64,000 nucleotides of DNA from Ornithodoros turicata (lineage: Eukaryota > Arthropoda > Arachnida > Ixodida > Argasidae): NCBI RefSeq assembly GCF_037126465.1, contig NC_088201.1, positions 85,092,273 to 85,156,272 of the forward strand, written 5' to 3'. How positions within the stretch are numbered: the stretch's first letter is position 1; each line of letters opens with the position of its first letter. Under the pieces are notes generated by a model. That model did not search any database and was not told the DNA's origin. It saw only the letters and a list, made by a program, of their open reading frames with translations. A program made the position numbers and the translations under genes. Of the stretch, positions 56,378 to 64,000 are shown piece by piece.

Positions 56378-58029
56378 CACATAAATACGAAGCTACAAAT
56401 AACAAAAGAGAGGGAATGCAGGGGGGGGGGGGTTGCTGCGAAAACAGCTTGCCCAGTCCCGCCCTCCCTGCCCTCCGCAATGCAAGACAGCAAAGACTGC
56501 AATGACGGCTGTGTAAAATCGCTGTTATTGTCAATGTTATACACGTAGGATTGGAGGGCGTGAGGCAACAATAGTTAGTTTGTTTTTCTTCCATGTCAGA
56601 GCCCATAATATTTTCTTGGGAAGCAAGCGTAGTTGCTCCTCAGATAACTTTAGTTTAAGAGAGGAAGGTATAGGGTGAGTCAACACCAATATTGCTGTAG
56701 AACACTCAAAACAACGACGCTGAAGCTTTCTAATTTAATATGTACAAGCTTTCGTGTGGTGGACCACGCTTCACCGGGTACAGAATGAAATGGTTTAGCA
56801 TTTCATCTTATTCGGAGAAAAAGTGCGCCGTCTAACGATACATCCTACACACAGTGCAGAATGACTGTAAATATGCCAGGCAGCTCCCACGTATACAGAT
56901 ATGTGTATTTCGAATATATTTTTGTCTCGTCAGAATAGTGATGGCACCATCGAACATATTTCATTTACTTTCATTCTGAAGCGCATACAAGGACGAGGTA
57001 GTCGTTATACCAGGGAAAGAGGAGCATTACACCATAACTTCATAATAACGAATACTGTGCTTAAAAATACGTACGTCACGTGCAGTAAACAAAGTGCATG
57101 CAAGTGAGCTACATATCCGGGGCTTACCCGAAACCAGAACCCAGGGGGGGGGGGGGGGGTGTCCTCACTCATGATTGTTGCACTCTGCGGGAGTACAGAA
57201 AACCCTTCGGAAATAGTTGCTGAACCGTACCAGAACTGAACCCAACTCAAACAGTACCAAAACTGAACTAGATCCGAGTAATATATATCCGTTCTTCTCA
57301 TTATTCAATCCCCTTCGGGACACTGCATTACAGCCTACCCGTCCTGCATGCACACAGCCAAACACAAGAGCGCGAGCTACTTAAAGGGACTATGCATCCG
57401 GGAACGTATGTATGACACCGATACGGTAATGTTCGTCACCGCTTCACAGTCAACTTGGCCAAGTTTCTCTTCCGGAAACAGCTTACATATTAAATAAACG
57501 AGTTTTAAAGATTCGCACTCCCTCTGCAGCTAACACTATGATGACGTAAGCCAGGCACACGAATGAGAGCGCAGCGCAGGCGATTGTCTCCGAGGTCGTC
57601 CTCTATGCTATGTGAAAACTCCTCGATAAATACGCCGACTTTGGGTTAGCAGTGTGAGTTCTGACGTGACCATGTTTCGTGGAACACGGTGTTACGCTCC
57701 TGACTGTACGAACACGTCCTTCGTAACCAGAAACAAAATTCTGCAAGCCGATCCCGCAAGCAGACGCCGTCTCCTAATATACCGGCTCGTCCGCCTTTCT
57801 GTCGGTCGGTCGGCAAGAGTATGAAAGGTCCCTCCAACCGCATCCTGCTTGGTCTCGATCTCTCCAAAGGGCGCCCGTCAGTATGGGTCGTGTGCTTTTG
57901 CCATGTGCTACGTCAAACTTCGCAGGAAGAACGCCACCAATTCGCGTGGGATTTTTGGCGTGATTATCAGTGATGAACGCGGAGTAAAACGGCACTAGAG
58001 TTGCGGAATCGACCGGAACGGATGCGATA
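56378..58029. other. Unassigned stretch with poly-G runs
   Basis: G runs occur near 56421 and 57145-57161. A short frame at 57671 (MFRGTRCYAPDCTNTSF) loosely resembles a THAP-domain start but lacks the later Cys/His pair, so it is not called. No other feature. Confidence 0.45.
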
Positions 58030-58740
58030 GTATCTTTAACATAGAGGTCCGCGGCCTCCGCATTTGTCTGGGAGTACCACGAACATCGGAGACCTACTGT
58101 ACTCTTGCTGAAGCACGCGAGACACCCGTTCCCCTTCTGCGGGATGCTGATACCCTTCGAGTATATACTCGCTACCTCACCCGTCACCCTCACCACTATC
58201 TCTGCCATACTGACGACGACTGCCTGGAGACCGCTTTCGGCAATGCTATCGCCGGCCTGAAGGGTCATCGTCCTTCCTCCTCATACGCTTCCTTTTATGC
58301 ACCAGCAACGTGGACTTTTGCCCGTCCTCATATCTGCAGCTCACCCCTGGTCTTCAGCGCAATCGTGACATTCCCACCTGTAGCCCTCCAACTCGCTCTC
58401 GACTTTCTGCACTCCACGTATCAGAATCACCGCCATCTTTACACGGACGGCTGAGTGAATGGAAGACACCTTCAGCAAGCAGTGACTTTCAGCAAGCCTT
58501 TTCCCCCCTTACCAATGCCCTCTATGGAAGCAGAACTCCTCGTCATCGTGTCGGTTCTAAAGCACTTGCTCGGCCTGCCGGTTGCACAGTGGGTTCTACT
58601 GACTGACAGCTGGGCTTCTCTGGCTATAATGCTCTCTGTTTGCCCGAGCACCATATGCACTCTCCACGCACTCATACTTCAGGCTCTCACTCAACGCGCG
58701 CCCAATGGTCATTCTGTGCCAGGCAGCACACTAACATGGT
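58030..58740 (+). pseudogene. LINE RT C-terminus and RNase H relic
   Basis: Plus-strand pieces related to copies A and B: RICLGVPRTSETY (cf. RRCLGVPRMAET), LAEARETPVPLLRDADTL, then an RNase H reading NHRHLYTDG with a stop after it, MEAELLVIVSVLKHL (Glu) and LLTDSWASLAIM (Asp). The Asp-Glu-Asp order is kept, but frames change and stops intervene. It is diverged from copies A and B, so it is a different family member. Confidence 0.7.
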
Positions 58741-58829
58741 CCGTTACTGTCGGGACACTGGAACTATCGGTCCTATAAAGGACCATGTTTGCCATTTTTC
58801 TTCCAATAATTGTTGCAGCGTGGGAATAT

Positions 58830-59250
58830 TGGTCCAAGATTGCAAACAACCGGTCAATATGGACTGGTCACTGGAAATATGGTTGCAATACAGCCAGCAA
58901 AGAGGCGATATTGGCTGAAGATGGGTAATGTGGTCTGCATACCAAACAATATTGGATCGAAGCGGGAAATACGGCCCAAATACACCTGGCGACCAAACTA
59001 CATTGGCTGAAAGTGGGCAATGTGGTCTACAATGTGGCCGTCGGCAAAGGAATATTACCTGAAAACTGGCAATATAGTTTGCATATAGCCATCTGCCAAA
59101 CAATATTACGTGAAAGTTGGAAATAACGTTTACATATTGCCGGCGACCAAACATTATTGGGACAAAGCGGGCCATATGGTCTACATATAGACGTCGACCA
59201 AACAATATTCCATAAAGGTCGGTCGATGTGGTCCCAGAGTTGGCATATAT
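58830..59250. repeat. 51-bp minisatellite, ~8 units
   Basis: Units anchored on gaccaaac(a)atattgg recur at 58940, 58991, 59043, 59094, 59145 and 59196 (spacing 51-52). Each unit also holds gtgggcaatatggtctacat-like text. On the minus strand a 17-residue repeat is read in one frame (FGRRLYVDHMARFVPIM type). Directly follows the LINE relic. Confidence 0.8.
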
Positions 59251-59617
59251 TGGATAGAATGGATGCCACCATTTGCCAATTCTGCAACGCAACTGCAAGC
59301 TTCTCTAAGAGTGGGCGAGTCGGCATGCCTCTTTTCGGCTCAGATTTGGCACTGTATTTCCCATACTGGAGCATATAGGCCAGTACTGGCATCCATTCTT
59401 TATAATATTTGTGCAGAGTGGGACCCGTATTAGCTCACCTTGTTGTGCAGCAGGAGGCGAATACTGGTTACTGGCTAAATGTTGGCAACGTTGGCCCAAT
59501 TTTACAAATGGAACCATAGGCCCGCCAGTAACGCAGGAAAAACTATAAAAAAGTAAAAAGATAGGGAATGTGATAACTCCACTGGCAAACCGATACTTGG
59601 ATGTGGGCATGCCAATA
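59251..59617. other. Unassigned stretch
   Basis: Decaying continuation of the 51-bp repeat style, then unremarkable sequence. Confidence 0.4.
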
Positions 59618-60427
59618 TTACGGTAAGGTGGGGCAAGATGAGACATCTTTTGCTCGACGCCGCCTGTCTCAGAGACGCGTTGCTCCATGCGCTTGAAGCT
59701 TTACTCATAGGTGGCTCTGCATGTCCGCTTTATTGCACGTGAGAATTGTCTGGACTGGTGTTTGCGTTGAAGAGAAAAAATAAATCGGTTACTTCTGCCT
59801 GGCATGTAAAGACCCGCAAAAAACGTGCGTTTTTCTGTTGTCCTTTTTCTTGTCAGCTGTGCAGTAGCGTGTCGCAGGTTTATTCTGTCAATGTAAATGC
59901 ACATCGTATTTCTTGATTCATTCATCTAGATATATGCAAAATATGGGCATTCTTGGTTATCCGGCGTTTAACTGAAAAATTGATACATCCGATGATATGC
60001 ACGGGGCAAGACGCGACAACTTAATGTAATTTAAACGTAATGCAACTGAAATTTAATGTAATTTAGAAACTAATAAGTCAACTATTAGGTGGCTTTATGC
60101 TTGTTCCTCAGAGATTCCTTTTTTGCATATTGCCTAGGATTTCCCAGCAGATTTTCCTGTATCCTAGGATATTTCCAGAAAAGCAAAAGCGCACTCAAAA
60201 GCGGGCGACCAATGACACATCAGAGTGGCGTTGCCTTGTTTGCAAGGGACGGTGGAGGAAAATAGCACCGGGTTCTGTGTGGTTTTATTGCACATCATGT
60301 AGGCGGTGGGCTGAAAGGGGCTGTGTTGGTGCTCGAATTGCAAAAACTAATTTGTATAGTTAATTACCACGGCATGTCTCCTCTTGCCTCACGCGATGTC
60401 TCGTCTTGCCCGAGGGTTGGGGCAAGA
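59618..60427 (+). mobile_element. Pogo-like transposon remnant
   Basis: Left edge attacggtaaggtggggcaagatgagac near 59619 and right edge gtctcgtcttgcccgagg…ggggcaagac near 60398-60427 are loosely inverted. Another ggggcaagacgcgac lies at 60003. Inside, 60187-60362 encodes a zinc-finger tail (60097-60363). The DDE core is missing, so it is a deleted copy. Ends are not precisely set. Confidence 0.5.
60097..60363 (+). pseudogene. C-terminal zinc tail of a pogo/Tigger-like transposase
   Basis: Frame ending in KRTQKRATNDTSEWRCLVCK, then WFYCTSCRRWAERGCVGA. The pattern C-x2-C…W-x2-C-x2-C-x2-W-x4-C resembles the PHD-like tail on some DDE_1-type transposases. The final His of the consensus H-x2-C is replaced, so it is eroded. 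The catalytic domain is absent. Confidence 0.5.
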
Positions 60428-60610
60428 CAGTGTTGTACGTAGCGGCGCTTCTAGCAGCGCCGCTACCGTATTCGCTATTTTTTTTTTTTTCAGTAGAGGA
60501 GTAACGATCCCGCTACATTTTAAATTGCTAACGGCAAAAGTATTTCCGCTACAAATATCGGTAGCGGCGGACACTTTCTCCGCTATCGCTACCGCTACTT
60601 TTCATGATAT
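60428..60610. repeat. hAT-type MITE fragment with GTAGCGG palindromes
   Basis: Starts acagtgttgtacgtagcgg (CAGTGTTG is a common hAT end) and contains a perfect hairpin, gtagcggcgct…agcgccgctac, then more gcggtagcg-type motifs to ~60598. The opposite end was not found. Confidence 0.5.
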
Positions 60611-60868
60611 GGAAGACATGGAACACAGAGAGAAAAAAGCAGCGAGATTACGGCGAACCAGATTTTTTTGTAGTTATTCCTTTTAGTTACTACTCGTTAA
60701 TCAGGCAGACTGATGTGACGGTCTTCCTCAATCTCACTAACTTCTGTAAGTATATGAGTGCTGTAAGTATATATAAGTACCTGACGAAATGCAGTCCAAT
60801 GCATGGAATATATTTTTGTTCTTACTTTTGCCAAGTGGATCTTGACCCAACCCTCTACGTTCTTTCCC

Positions 60869-61020
60869 AAGCAGCACGCAGACATCGGACCGACATCGGA
60901 CCGACGTGCCTCTACGGACATTCCCAATGTCGGTCCGATGTCCGGTCTGCAACATCCGCCGGAGTTGGCCCGACGTCATGTGCCGGAGTTGGCCCGATGT
61001 CATATGCCGACATGATACAG
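60869..61020. repeat. CCCAAGCAGCAC repeat cluster
   Basis: Opens with cccaagcagcac, as the 159-bp MITE at 42035 does, followed by gacatcggaccgac (twice), its complement gtcggtccgatgtc, and two copies of tgccggagttggcccgaYgtca. Partial palindromes and direct repeats; a MITE-like relic. Confidence 0.5.
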
Positions 61021-61173
61021 ACAAAATCTGCCGCTTTGTAGGTGATGTCAAGCCGACTTAATTTGTATATTCATATTTGTGCTGTGTGCCGTGCTGGATA
61101 ATTGTGTATTTCATCTTGCTGATCCCGAAAAAACACAACAGACAGGCAAGTCTGAGGAAAAATACCATATATT

Positions 61174-61179
61174 TTTATT
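61174..61179 (-). promoter_or_regulatory. Polyadenylation signal AATAAA overlapping the stop
   Basis: On the minus strand AATAAA begins with the last base of the stop codon at 61179-61181. A second signal-like string follows within 10 bases. It fits the 3' end of the gene at 61179-63915 with a very short 3' UTR; the cleavage site is not determined. Confidence 0.5.
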
Positions 61180-61315
61180 TAGTGTTTTGAATGCAGTCTT
61201 TCCTTTCGACCACCTTCCCGGTCAATGGCACACGTCAAATACCTGCCAATACGGGCAGTTATTTCCTTGTCTGTGACCGTGATGCCCAGGGACTGCATGC
61301 GCTTGTGGACAGCCG
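61179..61315 (-). CDS. Exon E: C-terminal exon with stop
   Basis: Acceptor tttttcaaaag|CGGCTG. Encodes AVHKRMQSLGITVTDKEITA and RIGRYLTCAIDREGGRKERL to a TAA. The Arg/Lys-rich end is typical for this position in the family as I recall it. Confidence 0.75.
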
Positions 61316-63915
61316 CTTTTGAAAAACAAACACAACATAACAGATTAATTACCTTGCGGAAAATGCATATGCCACATCCAGGGACTGGCAACGGAGAAGC
61401 ATCCCTCGTCCACAGAAATTTACACTATATATCCATATATATATATATATATAGCTTTTTTTTTCATTCTTCTGCAAGCAGATGTTACAAAAATTGCAAC
61501 TACGATGACATAACCAATTACACTGTCATTGGTATTATATGAGGCTCTACTGCAGTCATCATGCAGCATATAACCTGCAGCCGAGGAAAACCACCCAAAT
61601 ACCACTCACCAAGCATACAAGTGAAGTGATGTGTATCCCCTGAAGGGATTTTCTGGTGCACGTCTCTGCTGCTGTTGTTGACGTTACTCATCATCATAGC
61701 AACATACAACTACAGGGTGCAGTGCCTGCATTTCGACAGCTCTCTACGTATTATTTAATTCCAACAAATACTGTGCAGAGGAACTGTTCTCTCCAGGCAA
61801 CATCTGCTTGGAAAACTGGCAAAAATGCTGAAGTTCATGACATGAATATTATTCTGAGACTTCTGTTCATGCGAATGGCTAGAAATAAGCTGTTCAATAA
61901 CAGCAAAAGCATCTTTATGGTACGTAGTTCAATCAGGTGCCATAGCACTGAAGACATAACAATGCACTGTCACAGAGCGGATTAAAATAAAAACTAAAGA
62001 CAGACTATGTATAGCCGGAACTAGTTAAGGTTTCTATGGTTAGGAAAGATATGTAATACAAAGCAAAAGCAAATGGAAACAACCATGCCATATATTACTC
62101 ACCAATTATGCACGCGAACAATTGCGTGCCCTTGAAGGCCTTTTTGCCGTTACGGCCTTCAACTGTCACCTGCTGTTGCAAGGCCTTTCTGGAGCACGTC
62201 TCCATAATGGGACGCACGACGTCGGTGAGCGTGCTGCCCCCAACAATAGCAAGACGGTCCACCTAGAGCGAATGCAAACAATTTAGGTTGTGTTTTCTTA
62301 TGGAGAAGTCACACACAAGCTGGGTAGGCAAATTATCATATGACAGTACAGCTTTCACAAGTAACTTAAATGTACCTACAAGTACCTACAATGAATATAA
62401 CAAGCTTCTGCGAAAGAACGATGAGCGCAGGTGACCTACAGAGCCAGAGCATGCGCAAGGCTCTGGTCTGCACACATTTAAAAAACCCTCTCCACGTGCA
62501 ATGAGCACATCGGCAAATGAGAAGACGTTGACAGTGACGTGAGACAGGGTCTCGAGCCATGTGAAATGTAACTTACATGATCCTTTAATGTATTTTAACT
62601 AGATGATGGGATCTGTGCACATGTAAGTAGCTGTGCATATTAAAAAATAGTTTTTGCAACCATGCTGTCAATCTGTCAAGTGACCTAGGATTTTGCAAGA
62701 ATGCAAATGACATATCGAGTCACAAATTTGCTGGAGGGGTACACATGTGGCTAACATTGGGCTCGTTGAACTACATCATGAAACTACTGCCTGCCTCCAA
62801 ACGCTGTGCTTCACAATGCTGAACTGTAAGCTGAAAGGGCATTGATACTTTTTGTGCTTGGGAAGCACATGTTGGACTGACTTGTGCGTTACTAAACAGG
62901 TTAAAAACAAATGAAACACAACAAAACAGAAAAGTTATTTGCAAGTTAAGCACCTGTCATCCCATTCCCTGGCAGTTGTGCATGCTCCGGAAAGAATGAG
63001 AACTTCAACACAATATTTAGAGCTTAAATATGCTATATGGCAGTGAGTCTCTGCTCACGTGCGGAAAAGGAAAATATTTAGGCTGTGCAGAAGGCTGACC
63101 TACTTCATATAAAGTAATGGCATTTCAGCTGACCTTTACAGGAGCCAAAGGTTTAGTTTTATCATGAAAAATAATATTTGGTTGACTCACTAAGTGGCAC
63201 TTACAACACCCATTCTTGTGTTGCTGTCCTGCAGTTTTTCTTCTAAGACAGCCCACTCATCCAAGCTTGAGAGCGGCTCCTGGACAACCTCCTCGAAGAT
63301 ATGACTTGGTTCCCCAAGCTGGTTTTCTGCTGGTCCCTTCCCTTCTAGTGCAGCTACACTGTGTGAGAGGTCCCTCAGTGACCTCTTGATATCAAGAAGT
63401 AGCTGGAGTGATTTTCTCTCATACGCTGAAAACAAAGACATGCTAATTTAGTGCAATTTCGACTTGCGATATATAAGCATTTATGCTTCTGATAAATGAT
63501 GGGAAACATTCACTCCCAGCTGTCACACTGCATGCATAATATACTGCTTGCTGCTTACATCTCATGATGCTGTCACTCAGCAAATTTCAAGCAGCCCGTA
63601 GAAGCCGTCATGTGACTTACGCGTAACGCACACTTCAGCATTTTGAGCTGGTGTCTGAGTGTTGGTGTTGCCTGGTGAAGAGCCTGAAATATATGCTCAT
63701 GATATCGCAATGAACATGCTAGAGGGCTGTTTCTAGGCTACAGTACGAAAGAATATACTTGTAATATCAGTGGGGCTTACAGTGTCCTTGGAAGGGTGCG
63801 TAATGGCTGGACCAAACACTGCTCGGAAGAGGCGACGGCGTCGCAGGCCTGCTGCTTGACGGAGGCAGATGTGCGACGGGCCCGCTGCTCGGAGGAGGCG
63901 CTGGTGTCACGGTGC
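61179..63915 (-). CDS. DUF4806-like protein gene, last five exons
   Basis: Minus-strand exons 63781-63915, 63621-63683, 63205-63425, 62103-62262 and 61179-61315, all with AG acceptors and GT donors. Phases agree throughout and give 237 codons plus stop from the first complete codon. Order: a Pro/Ser-rich linker, a helical segment (YERKSLQLLLDIKRSLRD), an acidic region, then LEEKLQDSNTRM-GV-VDRLAIVGGSTLTDVVRPIM, an EGRNGKKAFKGTQLFACII block and ITARIGRYLTCAIDREGGRK. The GG…DVV…IM and (G/N)GKKAF blocks match what I recall of DUF4806, a domain of unknown function common in arthropod proteins. The N-terminus lies beyond the window. No function can be assigned. Confidence 0.75.
61434..61454. repeat. 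(TA)n microsatellite in an intron
   Basis: About ten TA units between exons D and E of the gene on the minus strand. Confidence 0.85.
61610..61720 (-). pseudogene. Decayed duplicate of exon D
   Basis: On the minus strand gagacgtgcaccagaaa and cttcaggggatacac…tgcttG|gtgagt align to gagacgtgctccagaaa and cttcaagggcacgca…aattG|gtgagt of exon D, with about 36 bases lost between. The GTGAG donor is kept, but the conserved GG…DVV part is eroded. It sits in the intron before exon E. Confidence 0.5.
62103..62262 (-). CDS. Exon D: core of DUF4806-like domain
   Basis: 160 bases between acceptor cgctctag|GTGGAC and donor ATAATTG|gtgagt. Encodes VDRLAIVGGSTLTDVVRPIM followed by EGRNGKKAFKGTQLFACII. A decayed partial copy lies at 61610-61720. 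Confidence 0.75.
62400..62590 (+). repeat. Dispersed repeat in an intron (shared with 30.2-30.7 kb)
   Basis: Matches 30260-30680 as described there; here it lies in the intron between exons C and D of the minus-strand gene, in the opposite orientation to that gene. Confidence 0.75.
63205..63425 (-). CDS. Exon C: helical and acidic region
   Basis: 221 bases between acceptor gttttcag|CGTATG and donor GGTGTT|gtaagt. Encodes YERKSLQLLLDIKRSLRDLS, a likely amphipathic helix, an acidic stretch and LEEKLQDSNTRMGV, the start of the DUF4806-like domain. Ends on a codon boundary. Confidence 0.75.
63621..63683 (-). CDS. Exon B: 63-base exon
   Basis: Acceptor tatttcag|GCTCTT, donor TTACGC|gtaagt. Reads SSPGNTNTQTPAQNAEVCVT in the frame set by its neighbours; phase 1 at both ends. 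Confidence 0.7.
63781..63915 (-). CDS. Exon A: Pro/Ser-rich linker
   Basis: 135 bases, from acceptor acaaag|GC to donor CACT|gtaag. Reads TVTPAPPPSSGPVAHL and continues Ser/Pro-rich to YAPFQGH. Ends one base into a codon completed by exon B. The acceptor could be elsewhere upstream, since an open frame alone does not fix it. Confidence 0.6.
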
Positions 63916-64000
63916 CTTTGTATTACAAGCATGGAGGTAAGAAACTAAGGAGATGCCCTAAGCGCCTCTCCCAATGCAAGCGAGCGTGCTGTGGCCCGCG

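Noticed and set aside
57671..57810. THAP-domain start (MFRGTRCYAPDCTNTSF)
   Set aside because: The second Cys-x2-His pair and the AVPTIF-type block are missing; 40 residues then stop.

Overview
The window is eukaryotic and repeat-dominated. It carries decayed non-LTR elements whose ORF1 has a PHD-type zinc finger, I-like LINEs with RNase H, Penelope-like elements with a GIY-YIG domain, BEL/Pao and Gypsy LTR elements, mariner, Harbinger-like and pogo-like DNA elements, many foldback MITEs, and tRNA-derived SINEs. One degenerate repeat near 15.9-16.07 kb resembles a dispersed repeat I remember as common in tick genomes. Together these suggest an arthropod, most likely a chelicerate such as a tick. 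That is inference from family memory, not a search. No rRNA, CRISPR array, bacterial operon or intact standard tRNA was found.

Layout. 1-1985 is a ~108-bp satellite that switches orientation near 180. 2019-2165 is a strict 21-bp minisatellite abutting a decayed Penelope-like element (2163-2949). 4103-4303 is a TA-flanked foldback MITE. 4440-6803 is a 5'-truncated RNase H LINE on the minus strand. 6.8-11.9 kb is mostly featureless. 11961-13021 is a long-TIR element with a LINE tail inside one arm, followed by a second MITE. 15.57-15.69 kb holds two adjacent hairpins. 19921-24470 is a 15-unit, 304-bp tandem array made of an LTR end, a primer-binding site and a gag start. 24.5-33.3 kb holds scattered MITE and LINE relics. 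33.3-34.0 kb is a chimeric LINE remnant. 34004-36779 is a 2.8-kb element with ~1-kb inverted arms.

37.96-46.80 kb is a transposon nest. One plus-strand LINE is split by a BEL/Pao element with two 126-bp LTRs and a CCTCT target duplication, a 159-bp MITE, a deleted mariner and an inverted pair of Penelope-like copies. Removing these leaves a LINE of about 3.7 kb. It is followed by a foldback element, a non-autonomous Harbinger-like element keeping a transposase N-terminus, a second copy of the RNase H LINE, a SINE with target duplication, and a Gypsy element (53472-56373) that keeps an intact-looking RT-RNase H-integrase frame but has lost gag and protease. 58.0-60.6 kb holds further LINE, minisatellite, pogo-like and hAT-like debris.

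The only convincing host-type gene is on the minus strand at the right edge (61179-63915). It has five exons with consistent GT/AG borders and phases, giving 237 codons plus a stop, and ends in a domain that resembles DUF4806. Its 5' part lies beyond the window.

The strongest unusual items are the satellite born from an LTR-gag junction with a higher-order duplication, the four-insertion LINE nest, the gag-bearing but pol-less BEL element with unknown reading frames, and the long-inverted-repeat element with a non-repeated ORF in its centre.
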